In this document: piece after piece, positions 13,809 to 25,800 of the stretch
Layout: the number at the start of each line of letters is the position of its first letter
Position numbering within the stretch: position 1 is the stretch's first letter
Assembly: GCA_025345505.1 (NCBI GenBank)
Contig: JANVCC010010406.1
Coordinates: forward strand, 11,365,679 to 11,429,678
Direction of reading: 5' to 3'
DNA length: 64,000 bases
Source: Todiramphus chloris collaris
Lineage: Eukaryota > Chordata > Aves > Coraciiformes > Alcedinidae
The notes under the pieces: model-generated
What the model was told of the DNA's origin: nothing
Database searches by the model: none
Seen by the model: only the letters and a program-made list of their open reading frames with translations
Position numbers and translations under genes: made by a program

Positions 13809-13827
13809 CGGCGCCCCCTGGCGGCGG
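13809..13827 (-). promoter_or_regulatory. CTCF-like binding motif
   Basis: The plus-strand sequence GCGCCCCCTGGCGGC matches the reverse complement of the vertebrate CTCF core (CCACCAGGGGGCGC), with CCGCC in place of CCACC. It lies between the minisatellite and the gap. Occupancy is not known. Confidence 0.5.
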
Positions 13828-14082
13828 CGGAACTCAGCGGCGGGGAAGGGGGAGCTGGTCGGGGACAGGGGAGCTGGTCGGGAACGGGGGACGGGGCGGT
13901 GACCGGAGAAACCGCTCTGGAGGCTTTTGGGGTGAACCTGCCCGGCCGTGGACTAGCTGGGGCGGGGGAGAGCGGCGCTGGAGCCCCGTTGGAGAGGGTA
14001 TTCGGGCTCCACGCGGAACTGAGGGTGCAGCGCAGCATCCTCGAGCATCCCACGGGGAACCCGTGAGGAAGGCTTGCCGTAT

Positions 14083-14118
14083 GGGTAACTAGGGCTCTCT
14101 GGAAAGGAACGAGCCCTA
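14083..14118 (+). repeat. 36-bp gap-flank repeat, left copy
   Basis: It begins GGGTAACTAGGGCTCTCTGG and is identical over 36 bases to 14231-14266 on the other side of the gap. Confidence 0.95.
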
Positions 14119-14218
14119 NNNNNNNNNNNNNNNNNNNNNNNNNNNNNNNNNNNNNNNNNNNNNNNNNNNNNNNNNNNNNNNNNNNNNNNNNNNNNNNNNN
14201 NNNNNNNNNNNNNNNNNN
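14119..14218. other. Assembly gap, 100 N
   Basis: Exactly 100 N residues, the usual placeholder for a gap of unknown size. The same 36 bp ends the left side and recurs 13 bases into the right side. Confidence 0.99.
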
Positions 14219-14230
14219 GCCTGTTTCTGT

Positions 14231-14266
14231 GGGTAACTAGGGCTCTCTGGAAAGGAACGAGCCCTA
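14231..14266 (+). repeat. 36-bp gap-flank repeat, right copy
   Basis: It is identical to 14083-14118. It overlaps a perfect inverted repeat (14234-14245 with 14259-14270). Confidence 0.95.
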
Positions 14267-14270
14267 GTTA
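14234..14270. repeat. Perfect 12-bp inverted repeat, 13-nt loop
   Basis: TAACTAGGGCTC pairs fully with GAGCCCTAGTTA across a 13-base spacer. The left gap flank carries the same structure, cut short by the gap. Confidence 0.9.
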
Positions 14271-14278
14271 CAAGTTGA

Positions 14279-14311
14279 TTTTTTTTTTTTTTTTTTTTTT
14301 TTCCCCCCCCC
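14279..14311. repeat. T-run followed by C-run
   Basis: About 24 T followed by 9 C, directly after the hairpin. A typical hard-to-sequence homopolymer pair near a gap. Confidence 0.9.
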
Positions 14312-17300
14312 GAGACCCCAATTTCCTAAATCTTGACTCAGTTTAAAAATAACTCTTTGAAGGATTTCAGCACTACTACCTGCTGTACGGGCTTTCAGCT
14401 TGGGCGCGTGTGTGCAGACACTTGCACAGGAGCATCAGTGGCAGAAACAGGCACCTCGGATGAAATTATGCTTTTGTGAGAAAGCGCTACAAGACCAAAA
14501 GCAAAGCAAACCTTGACTGGTATGTTCCTGTACTTACTCAGAGGTATGGCAGCACTAATGTTAAAAAGCAGACTTCAGGTTTCGATTTTATCTGAGAAGA
14601 AATTCTCACCTTGCAGCTGCATTTGTCAGGTAGTGCATAGTGTTTTGAAATAGCTCCTTGATCTTAGAGCTCTGTGTGGAATTTTTACTGCAATGAACAG
14701 ATCATGCTCAACTTCATGTCAATAGACATGTCTGTACAAATTTCATATGTTAACCAGTTTACGGTTAAAATCTTATAAATGGAGCCATATTAGGAAAAAT
14801 CCCAACAACCTGTTCAGTGTTACATAGTTGAATACTCACATAAAACATTCTGCTGCTGTGGCTAGACTTCAAGATGCAGCTCAGTAGAATAAAGCATCGT
14901 TCTGCAGGTCTGGAGTAGCATTGCAGACAATGTGGGAGACTTTTTTTTGCTTAAAGAGTGCTAGTTTAAATGAAAAATGGATTGAGCGAAATCTCAAACA
15001 CAGTCTTCTGGGTGCTCTGGGGAGTTAAATCACAGTGTAGCAGAGATGTGTCAGTTTATCTTGGCTGCAGATCTGGCCAAATAGGTTTGTTCTTTCACTC
15101 ATCAGGGCAGAAAGAGATCATAATGCTGAGAAGTGAATTCATGTGACAGTTACATCACTGAGGATACAGTAACATAAGCAAAAAAAAAAACCCCTGAAGA
15201 TAAAAAAAAAAGTTGAAATAGAAAAAAGGATGAAAGTAGAATGTGGAAGGAAGAGAAGGAAGAAAAGCCTTCATAAAATATTGCTCTTTTCTTAAAAACA
15301 ATAAACAGCAATCAGTATAGCAAGGATCTTCTCAAATATCTGTGCAGCATGAAAAGATTCCCACAGAATTCGGGTAGAATCCATCTGATGGGTCAAATCT
15401 TTTTAATATGTAGTTATTTAAATGTCTTTATTCAGCCTTCTCCCTAAAAATAAAGCCAGGGCTCTTTCAATTAACTTTGTGCCTACAGATGTAAATGTTA
15501 AAACCAATATGGAGTCCACAGTGGGACATTCCGAATTCCTCATATTTACTATGACAGTGTGATTTGATGTCATAAAAATAAAGCTATGATTACCCTGTGG
15601 AACATGCTTAAGTCACATATTTGAGGAAAAAGAAAAAAAGAAAGAAAAAAAAAAGGCGGGGGGGGGGGGAAAAAAAAAAAAAAAAAAAAAAAAGAAAAAA
15701 AAGAGCAGCAGTGAAAGTCTGTTTCTGACTGAAGGAATTTTCTTGTTGTGGAGGAGGGTGATCAGGTAGAAATTTTGACCCTGGACCTGCAATTGGATCC
15801 ATCAAGCCTGACCTCTGTGCTCCTGCAGTGCTTGCTGGAGTCAGCAGAACTATGTGCTAAGTGCAGGGATCTGTCCATGTGGAACTAACTGGGGATTTGG
15901 GACCTTCCAGTTTCCCGCTGTGGAGGGAGGATGAGTTCATCTCCATGTAAATTCTGGAAGAGGAGCAAGAGATTTCCATGGAAAAAACTTGCATTTATTT
16001 TTAGACCTTCTGTTCTCTCACTCAATCCCATAGAGATGGTGCTGAACACAGAATGCTGGCCTTTCTCTGAGTACAGATGCCTACCTGCTAACACCAGGCC
16101 TTCACTGCTGAAAATCAGCACGCCACATGTTTCTCTAGTGAGAAAAACCTTGCACATGGTTTGTAGTCACTGTCCAGTGCCAGCTGCTGCAGTTGCTAAT
16201 CCAGCTTTGAGTTGGTTTAAATGTTATGTCCCAAATAAGACCACAGCCAGTGTCATGTCCATCACTGTGGAGCACAGTGGTTGACTTGTTCCCCTCCAAA
16301 AAGGCTTTATTTCTTGTCACCCTCTGTGTATACAGGAGAGGGAGGTCAGTGTACACCTGCATCTTCATGCAGATAGACAATGTTCTGAATGCATCTCTCT
16401 GTCCAACGCTATGTCTCTTGATTCCTAGAAAAGCTGCATGGACACTTGGTGGCTTCCAGCTGTCAGGTACATCCCTATGCCTGCCTGTGCTCAACAAGAG
16501 GCTTCTCCAGCCCCCAGGAATGAGATCTATGAGATCAATCACAGATGGATGACAATTGGCAGAAGTTGAGGTAGCTGGCAAGTAAGAGAAAGTTCATAAA
16601 TTCCATAATGGAGACCTGCTTTTAGTCACGCTATTCCAGGCCAGGAGACTGACCCAGAGGCACACCAGCAGCACACTGCTCAGTTATTTTGAACTGTGAC
16701 CGTTGACCTCCTAGATCATTTTATGTGGTGCCTGCTCCAGGAGCTGTGGACTGAGAACAGCTTTTATTTTGAGCCCTTTAAGGGAGATATGCAAAACTAA
16801 TGGGATCCTCCATGGGGAGATACTGACTTATCCACCTGTGTGGGCACTTCTAGGCACACACAAAAGCAGAAATAGAAGCATATGTGGAAATACAAAATAA
16901 AAGATTCATAGAATTTTCATTACTCTGAGGTCTGGACACCTCCTGAGAAAAGGTTTTTGGAACTTCCATGCTGGATTGCAAGATTTCAGAGCTTATGCAC
17001 TTCCACCTTTGTTAGATACATCTGTAAATCCATTTATGGTTACAATATCTGGAATCATGATCAGGATTGAACAGGAAAGTTCACTTCATCCCATAGTTAC
17101 CTGGAGGAATGTACAACCTGAGATGCGTGCCTAGGACCTACATTCAAGCAAGAAGGGACCTCAGGAGGGGTTCTACCACAGCTCTCCCACAGATTGAGGG
17201 TGCAGCAGGGAGAAGCTCTGATTATTAAAGCCTTTAGAAGTGGTAGGACCACACATCTCTGTCAAGGCTTCAGAAAGGTGCCGTTTTCTTTAGGGATATT

Positions 17301-18059
17301 ACCCTAGCAGTTGTTAGGACTTCTGGTGGGAGACAGTGCTTTTCATCCCATCCAGTAGGGAAGGAAACGGAAATCAATGCATGCAGGATTTCTTAGAGAT
17401 CTGTGTGAAAATGGACAGAGGCCATAAGTTGTATTTTGTCTGTTCTGGCATGCTCTCGTTCAAGCAAAGTACTCCAAGAATGGCTACAGGACTGGGTTGT
17501 ACAGGTGAACCAAGCAAAGGAAGTCTAATCTGTGACTGGACTTATTAATCAGTGAGCTAGTCTGAGGAAAAAGACAGAATTAAGACATTATATGCACATT
17601 TATGGATCAGAAAGCACTACTGAAGTTTCCAAAGCAATCAAGAGGGAAAATATATCAAGAATAAATCAAGTGTTTTCTAATGATACCAAATGTCCAGGAG
17701 AAATCATGACCCTACACAAACATCTTGTGCATTCACAGTTCACACATTTCAGTAAGTCTGAAAATGAGGCTTGTTGGGGAGCCCTCACATGGACTTAGGT
17801 CCCTGAGCTTAATAGCTTTGCTATTAATAGTTTTGCTATTAAATAATAAATAACTCTTCTATTAAACTGCATAGCAAAGGGCTAATGAATTTTGAAGGAG
17901 AAAAAGGTTAAATATCTTCAGTGATATTGAACCAAGTACCAAACATCAGTACCAAGATCTTGCTCACACTTGCTTATTGTGCAGGTGTTTAAAGAAAAGA
18001 TTCTTAGAGATTAAAAAGCTGGTTTCTCTTAGAATTGTCATCTGTTGTCCATGGTTATT
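14312..18059. other. Non-coding sequence downstream of TMEM174
   Basis: AT-rich with no supported exon. It includes the A/G-rich tract at 15630-15702 and an AATAAA on the minus strand at 16763-16768, too far from TMEM174 to assign with confidence. Confidence 0.5.
15628..15702. repeat. A-rich tract with a G12 run
   Basis: AAAGAAAAA-type sequence, then G12 (15658-15669) and A24 (15670-15693). Confidence 0.9.
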
Positions 18060-18162
18060 TTATGAAGATGGGGGGTATATTTCCTCATAACGTGGAGGTG
18101 ATAAGTCATTGCAAGTGTAGTCTTCCAGCAGTTCCTCTGGCTCATCAGAACTGTCCTCTGAC
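18060..18162 (-). CDS. TMEM174: TMEM174 coding exon 2 (C-terminal, acidic tail with PPRYEE)
   Basis: This exon is too short to stand out as an open frame. It follows a good acceptor (tgtttcag|GTC) and encodes a Ser/Glu/Asp-rich stretch ending in LSPPRYEEIYPPSS and TAA. The acidic run followed by PP-x-YEEIY is characteristic of the TMEM174 C-terminus. The phase matches exon 1 exactly. No AATAAA or ATTAAA was found within about 500 bases downstream on the minus strand, so the mRNA 3' end is unassigned. Confidence 0.92.
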
Positions 18163-19750
18163 CTGAAACAGGAAGAGAAGCAGCCGCAAAAAGAATTTAG
18201 CAAACACAAAGCATGCAAATAACCACAGTGCTGTGTCCTGTCAGCCTTATCTGGGCAAAGCACTACCTGACTTCTTGAGAAAATGCCGTAAGATGAAGTT
18301 TTGTTGCAATTCAGCTATTTGCTGTGTCATTTTCATGAAGTATAAAGGTGTTAGGAGGTGTCCTTTGTTTTCACCAGCCTATGCCTGTCACATATATTGA
18401 TGAGGACAATGGGGCAACCAACAGTTTTTCAAACAGACTTTGATAAACGAAGTAAAGTGACTTGTGTTCTACAAAGGATATAATCCTGAGTAATTCTCAT
18501 AATTGGAATATTTTTCTTTAGAGGAAAGAACTATGAAAAATCATTTTGTGTCTGATTAAATCAGTTTCATACTGCCTTATAGTATCAGCCATCTTGTTTA
18601 TGCCCCAAAACTAGGAAAAAATAAGGGCTGGAAGGTTTCTACAGTGGGAGAAGAGCATGTTGTGACCAGGCATAATCAGGAGGAAGAGCATCTGGTATCA
18701 AACTGATTCTCACATTGTTGTAAAAATGCTGTTTGTGTGCTGACTCGTGTATTGTAATTGTGCTTGAGTGGAAGCCTCTGTCTGTAAGTATAAAAAACTT
18801 CTGGTCAACAGTCTAAAGGTAGTACGATAAGCATAGAAAAACCCCGAACCATGGGCAGGAGCATTTACTACTATCTTCAAAAAGAACAGATGTAGTAGAC
18901 TGAAAATTGAAAGGGATTAATATGTGAATTGAATGCTTTCCAGAAAAAGTATGTCTCCATAATGCTTACTCAAGAATTATGTCTAACAAGGAAAAAAACC
19001 CAAAAAATCTGAAGAAGAACAACATCCTGGATTACCATTTTTTTCCACTGAAACAATACATAGCACTCAAACACTCAAAAGACTGTCCCTACATGCTAAG
19101 GTATTTCAGAAGATGTACCTTTGATTCCTGGTATTCTCTGCAGGATAAGTAGTGTAGTTCTCTTCTCCAGTAAAAGATAAGTTATCCAGAGGGTAGGCTG
19201 GGCAGAAGTGAGCAGAGGCGGGGGTGGGAATCGTTGAGGCACTGGAGGAAGCAGCATTGCAGCAGCTGAGCACTGGGTGAAGGTAGCCAGGATTCATAGT
19301 AATGCCTTCCTGGGCTGGATATGGCGGAGGGATGTACTGTACCACTGTGGCACCATGAAAAGTTATAGGCTGGTTAATGCCAGTGAAGACAAAGGATTGT
19401 CCATTTGCAGTCTGGTCGATGTCTGACATATTTTCCTCTCTTTCTTTACAGTGCTTGCATGTAAGCATGTTAAATTTACAAACAGCAATCAGAATAAAAG
19501 TCACCCCGACAGACAGCAGAATAGGCCCTAGTAACTGAGTCCACTCCAGATGAGTAATGCCATCATATTTTATCCATCCCATCACGGTGAAAGTGATACC
19601 CACCAGTCCCAAAAACACACCTGAAAAGAGCAAAGTAGTGCCGGCTTTATCCCCATCTGACACCAGAGCATCGGATCTGTTTGGCTGATAAGGAGTAACA
19701 GAGAAGACATTCAAGGAGAAATCTTCCACATTATTGTTGTTCTGCTCCAT
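18060..19750 (-). CDS. TMEM174: TMEM174, transmembrane protein 174 (complete, two coding exons)
   Basis: Coding exons are 19750-19119 and 18162-18060, joined by a phase-2 GT-AG intron (AG|G, Arg211), giving 244 aa, close to the mammalian length of about 243. I recognise the family from the N-terminal VFSVTPY, the near-invariant block LLFSGVFLGLVGITFTVMGW, and FVFTGINQPITFHGATVVQY. Two hydrophobic segments lie at about residues 37-60 and 71-93, with a short loop between and a long C-terminal tail carrying PPPY (141-144) and PPRY (233-236). The start is the first in-frame ATG and has purine at -3 and G at +4. In mammals the protein is enriched in kidney proximal tubule and has been linked to NaPi-IIa (SLC34A1) handling; that role is family knowledge, not visible here. 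It lies downstream of TMEM171 in the same orientation, as in mammals. No damage is seen. Confidence 0.95.
18163..19118 (-). other. TMEM174 intron
   Basis: This 956-bp phase-2 GT-AG intron has donor gtacat and acceptor tgtttcag. No repeat is recognised. Confidence 0.85.
19119..19750 (-). CDS. TMEM174: TMEM174 coding exon 1
   Basis: This 632-nt exon encodes residues 1-210 and the first two bases of codon 211. It contains both membrane segments and the PPPY motif. The donor on the minus strand reads AAAG|gtacat. An open frame continues for 13 bases into the intron before a stop, so the exon end is set by splicing to the downstream exon, which restores the family C-terminus. Confidence 0.93.
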
Positions 19751-19810
19751 TACTGAGTATAACGTATCTTCTGCCTCAAGAGAAAAGGGTCTTTTAAGGG
19801 ACTCGGCAGA

Positions 19811-19830
19811 GCATTTAAAGTCAAAGGTTC
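19811..19830 (-). promoter_or_regulatory. Candidate TMEM174 proximal promoter (TATA-like plus HNF4-like DR1)
   Basis: About 65-80 bases upstream of the TMEM174 ATG, the minus strand holds TTTAAAT (TATA-like). It overlaps a direct-repeat-1 sequence that reads AAGTCAAAGGTTC on the plus strand (19818-19830), close to the HNF4/nuclear receptor consensus. No splice acceptor is required between here and the ATG, so a short 5' UTR is plausible. This is a motif match only; a match of this quality can occur by chance. Confidence 0.35.
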
Positions 19831-22800
19831 GGGTTAGTTATACAAGAACTTTGTGCGTGTATGGTTAACAGAGTCCATCATGTGAAAGAATAAACTTTGC
19901 TTAAAAGAATAAAGGTCTGGGAAGTGAAGCCTGGAGCGATCACTAAAGACTTCTTGAATTACCACCATCGCTTCCGAAATGGATTCACCCTTGTACGGCT
20001 GCTTATCTGTTTATCCTCTTCTTTAATTGGGCACCCACTGATACTTCCTTGCTGTGCCTATGCCAGATGGGAGAGGAAGGAAGCTGCAGTCACCGCAGCT
20101 CTTCCTAAGCCCCCTGCCAGCTGACGCATTCAACATATGGACAGCATACGTTTAGTCAACAGCAGTGAGGTGACTCTCGCTCTCCTTGGGCCACCACTCC
20201 AGCAATCGAGATCTGCAGGAAAATGAGTAGCCGTCACTGGGGGTGCTTTGCAGTGCTCAGAAGTGTGACATTTATAGCCACGCCAGGACCTCTGTTGCAG
20301 CTTGTTCTGCAGTCCAGAGCTTCTGTGGTTTGAAAAATATAAAAGTAGGTTTTCTGATATTTTGCCAAGGGGGAGTAGTTGGGTGGGTGGGAGGGGAAGC
20401 GGGAAAGAGTGGTGAGTGCTGAACAGCCTGGGAGAGCTGCTGGTTGTGGGAGAAAAGTTATTTCAAGTCAGCCAAGGCTTTCCAGCTGTTTGAAGGTAGT
20501 ATCATCACTCTGTAATTTTTCCTTAATTGTAGACAAGTTTTGTTGTGGGATCTCCATCAGTTCCTCAGTTTATGCTGAATAAAGCCGATGCATCCTAAAT
20601 AGTGCACCACTGCAGGAATAAGAAAGCATCTCCTGTAATGCTAAACCTGGTAAAGCGAGGGATCTTGTACTGTACTAAGAAGTACCTAGAATTATTTTTC
20701 TACATCACAAGGAATTGCTCTGTTGAACATATGTCCCATATATTTAACAGACAGATTAATTGAATGCTGAGATTTTCTGTTTCCTAACAGTTCCAGACTA
20801 AAGTAACTGCTGTCAGGGGGTTCTGTTAGAACGTCTTTGAATAATACCTTAAGGAGGAAAAACTTTCAACTACTCAATCTGTTTTGACTAGCATGGCAGG
20901 GGAGTACACACAGGACAGAGATTACACCTCATGTGGTAGAATGTATAATGCTATTTCCTGCTACCAGCAGCTCTGGGGAAGCTAGCTTGTCCTGAGATAT
21001 ATAGATAAAAATAGCTCTATAACGAGAAAACTCACCTTTCAGACTGCTGCTTCAAAATCAGTGAAAGATGCCTTTAGTCTACTGTGCATTCATATCACAC
21101 AGTGTGACAACAGTTCACTTCTGAAAGTGGCTGCTCACCGAATTTGGCGCCTTCAGAACTGCTGCTGAATGCAATTGCAGATGTGTCTTTCTCATTTGTT
21201 AGGAAGTAGACCTTGAGGAATGCTAGTGCTGGGCTCCTTTAAAAAATGTCTGGGAAGTTTCCAAAGTCAGTATTATGCCTCTTCTATTACTGAGGATGCC
21301 AACAATTTTTCTGACAAATACACACAAGATCAGCCCTTCCCCCGGCACCAGATCTAGTCAGGACTCTGCACCACTTCAGCAGCGTTAGGGCTTAGTATAA
21401 TGGCAACTAAATTAGAAAATGCTGAAATATAATAGATAAGCTGTCCTTGTATTGGTAATTATAACCAAAACCTAACTCATCTTTAACCTCATAGTTGATA
21501 AACTTAATGGAATAAACTTCTGTCGCTGTTCTTTGCAAGCCAGTTTTTTCCATACCATGAATCGTTCTTGTTGCAGTTTGCTAAATCTTCCAGGCTTTGC
21601 AACATCCTAGCAGCATTATATTATAATAGCTGTCTAACTAATGGTATATACAGATGTAGTGTCACTTTCCTCCTCTCATTCAAGAACTCTGCAACTGCTA
21701 TTTGCAACAGGTTTGTGCTGGAGCACTTTCTTAGTACTGCACAATGGTCCTTAGGTTCTGGCTGATGTCAGGGTTTTTCAAGCTGGGTGTTGCATCACCC
21801 CGCGACTGATGCTGTTTGCCTCTGGCCTAGGACGTGACTTCACGGTAGCTGGGCAAATGCACAGCGGAGCTGAAGAATACAGATGGTTTCTTCCAAGGCT
21901 ACTTGTCACTTTAACTTTGAAAATGGGATAGGACATACTTTCTGTTTGGTGCAGTAGGATCTACATTAAAATTACACCTTTCCCTGTAAATTGCCCCCTC
22001 TTGTAAGATACAATTTTCCCTAAGTATCCCCACATTTCTCCCATTATTTACCCAGACAGCGGCAATGCTGCATCCAGGCAGATGGCAAGGTCTTGAGAGA
22101 TGACTGGATCACATTAATTTTCTAAGGCCAGTATTTTTCTATCACAAGTAAGAGTATGTTCTGGGAGCTCATGTAAAGATGCTGATTTACTAAATGCATT
22201 CCCTTTTACCTGGAATAACTCCTAAGCAAATGAAAACACTTCTGTGAAACCTAAGGAACTGGTCAGTGTGAGTTTTTCAGAACGGATGTTATTTTCAGTT
22301 CTTATTACAGTTTTATTCTCATCTACTTCAGGGACCTTACCCCAGAACACAAGTTCTGCTTTGGTTTTTCTTCCTCTATGTAATTTTCTATCACCAATGC
22401 AGGCTTCCCCTGCAGGTCTTGCTGCTAGAAGCAGTTTTTGTGTAATGCTCTGCACCTCCTCTGTTCTGTAACTTGTTTCAAGAGTTATCCTAGCAAACAC
22501 TGGCAGGCTTTCATTTAACCCTGTTTTGTCTCCTTCTGATATTGATTTTTACATAGTTGTCCACATTACCAGCCCATTGTAGTGAGCTTTTGTTTTCTTA
22601 CATGCCTGTAATAGTGAGGGACTTTGTCATAGAACATGCAGAAGATGTCATATAAAAGAAAATTATACGTGTGCATAGTATTGCACACTGATTGGCTTAA
22701 AAAAGAATAGGTACACAGTATCACTCCATACCAAAACACTCCATTGCAGGGAGCTTGGGGAGCCAATTGAGACATTTTCCTAGAAGGCATCTTTGGTGGA

Positions 22801-25800
22801 AAACGCGAATGACATGTGTGAGAGCAGTACACAGAGAGCCACCATGAGTGGGCCTGTGTACCCCAGGGCCCTGTACTACTGCACTGTCAGCCTCAAAGTG
22901 TAACTAAGCTGCAAGGAGCAAGTCCAGCCATCTACCTGCAAGGTGGTTTTATATGCTTCCAGGGAATGTTGTCTAGTCAGCTGGCACATCAAATTGAAGG
23001 TATTTCCGTACCTAATTACCCAGATACATGCATGTGTGATGGAGCAGGAGTACAGATCTAGATGAAGGCTGACATATTCACTGCAGAAACGTGAGGGTGT
23101 GGACAAAAATATCTGTCTGGACACAGAAATGCCCCACAACCCACTCTGAACAGGAAGGATGGAAAAGGTATAGATGGATAGAGTGCTACCAACCACAAAG
23201 CTCAAAGGTGGGTTGTGTGAAATCTAGCGACTGCTGCTATCATAAAAACATAGCATCATTGCAGAGGTCTGTGCGTCTCATTTTTTTTCAGATGAATTAG
23301 CTTTCCTTTTGTTTAGCTGCCAGTGATGCAGGAAGAAAGACTTCTCCTAGAGGAAAGGAATCCATTTCTTTTTTCCTTAATCCTTCTCACATCCAGATGA
23401 TCACAGCGTTGCCATTAAAAGCAGAGCAATGTCAGTGCAAGCAGCGGGGAAGAGACACCTTGATTTCACTTAGAGAGGATAAGCAAACCTTACCTCCCAC
23501 TTTGCCTGTTTAAGTAAGTGTGAATCAGTAACTAACTTGATTTGCTCCACAGCATTTTTATGTCAAGCAGTTAAGCGAACCTTAGGGCAGAAAGGGGGTT
23601 ATAGCACCATTAGTGTGACAGTAAAGTATCTCACTTCCTCAATAAAAATGCTATTCTGTATTATTTTAAGCTACTTTTATAGTTTTACAAGGTGTTGCTT
23701 CCTTTCTAATACAGACATTTCAGCCCTACTCCCCACATCAAAAATTCCTCCCACTAATGCTGTTCACCCATTCAGTGGTGGAGGCAGTTCTGCTAGCCTC
23801 TTACATTTTCTGACCTTGCTCAGACTGATTTTGATGATGTAGTAAGCAAATACTGTTGCCCCGGCTATGTTAGCTCTCTCAGCACTAAGCAGGTTATAGT
23901 GATGCACCCAGCATATCCACCGAGTTTTCCAGGAATGATTCTCCACGTCAAAAATAGATGATAATACATCTATACCTTGAGCTGTTTTCTAAGCACCTTC
24001 TCAATATGATATACATTTTTTTCAATCCTTGTTTTCAGAAGTAAGTAACACCTATCCTTACCAGGAAATTCAGGTGCTGACTCCAAAGTCAGGTCAGCAG
24101 CCTTCTAAAGCTGCTTTCCATGAAGACTTCTTCTTGAGGAATAAAGTGATCGACACGGGAGGGTCTGTAATAAAAGATCAAAACAAAATGAAGAAAACCA
24201 AGATCATGTTTCAGTTCTAGAGGACTTAGCTCAGAGTCAATATATTCTACTTGATATGTCTGGTCTCTTGGGTACATCTTGGGAACAACTGATTGAGCAA
24301 ATAGCAAGCAGCACAAGAGGTTAATACCCTTACAGTTAGCAATCAGACACAACTATATTAAAAAAAATATATAGTGACATATTTCAAGATTTGTTTAGAG
24401 TAAATGCTTTTTGATGCTTAACCTTTTCATCAAATGAGTGTTCATTTGTGATTCAAACAACAGAAAAAAGCCAGCAAGAGTCTCGTTTGCATGAGATCTT
24501 TTAGGTAAAATACCACAACCTCTGTACTTGCTATATAATAGCATGATGAATTCAGAGAGAGAGGGACAAGCTCCTTCAACGTGTACAAGGCTTTGTATGT
24601 ACAAATAATGCAGGACAGTGAGCATCACTGTTAAAATCAGGTTTAGAAACAAAAGCAAAAAGATAGTAAAGCATAGCATGGATTACAAAATGCACTCAAG
24701 GAGCAGAATCCTTGAAAAATTCTCTAGGTAAAAAACATTTGAGAAAAGAGGACAAAATGCCTGCTGGCTTTTGTGGATCCCCTTTCTTCATACAGACATT
24801 TCCCATGGCTGAGTCATGCCAGTTTAATCATGTCCCACATACCAAATCCCTCTCTGTGCTGTGTCTGCTCATTACTCTGCATGGATAAGCCCCTCAGCTC
24901 TATTGCTGGCTAAATATACCTCCCTGACTGGCAGGCTTGTTTTTGTGTGGCTGCACAATCTGCTGCCCTAGCACAATGGAGGGAAAAATGCAGAGGTGGA
25001 AATCAATGGCCAAATGCAGAAGCTCATGACCACCTCTCTAAAGAAGCTGAAGGTGAGTCGTGTTCCTAGAAAGATGACATGAGACAATCACCCTTCAGCA
25101 CAGGAGGGAACTTGCGTGCTTAAATCAAAGCTCGACATTCTGTTACAGCCAGGTTCCCTGAAATTCAGTGTGGCAGAAGGCAATCTGAGGTGTGGCTGAG
25201 GTCCCAGAACAGTCAGGTGTTCAGAGACTCAGATGAACAAGACAGAGATTGCTCTTGCATGGTATTTTAATACTGCTTAAGTCCCCGATGCTGAGCCAAG
25301 CTCTGTCACCTGTTTCTGGGTACAGAATCAGGTCTGATTTTCTCAAGTAGGGTTTAGAGCAAGTGGTAAAGAATCAAAGCTCAGCAGCAACTTTGGTCCT
25401 GCTAATTATCCTTACCTACTACAGGCAAATCCTTCAGTTTGCAAATGGGTGCAAACATTCTCAAAAGAGAACTAAAACCTGCTGTCACTCATGAAGACAG
25501 GCAGCTATTGCTAACTTAAGGGCTGCACAGGGACAGAGGAGCTAAGAGGGCTGTGTTTCTGAAAGGTCTGTCAAGTGCTGTGTCAGTTAAAAACATCGGT
25601 TGAGTTTCCATGAAACTATCTCTCTTGCATTTGCTGATAAGTAATGCCTGTACCTGGAAGGCACCACGGCCCAGTGGCACTCACTCTCACAAAATAAGCA
25701 CTACTTGAATAAACCATAAATGATGGTGTGTAACAGCAGTATAATCCCCCTAAAATCAGTCATTACCACAGTAAAACTGTTAGCCTGTTAAGTAGCCTCA

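Larger units (their letters stand above)
13430..14118. promoter_or_regulatory. Orphan CpG-rich block
   Basis: Bases from about 13,430 up to the gap are GC-rich with frequent CpG, unlike the flanks. The block includes a minisatellite and a CTCF-like site. No supported exon, donor or gene start was found in it, so it may be a promoter of an unannotated transcript, an insulator, or simply a GC-rich repeat region. Confidence 0.5.

Noticed and set aside
13052-14092. Long overlapping open frames on both strands (up to 333 codons) rich in Pro, Gly, Ser and Arg
   Set aside because: They run through the 17/18-bp minisatellite and CpG-rich sequence, where stop codons are rare on both strands. The peptide is just the translated repeat and no family feature or splice context supports a gene.
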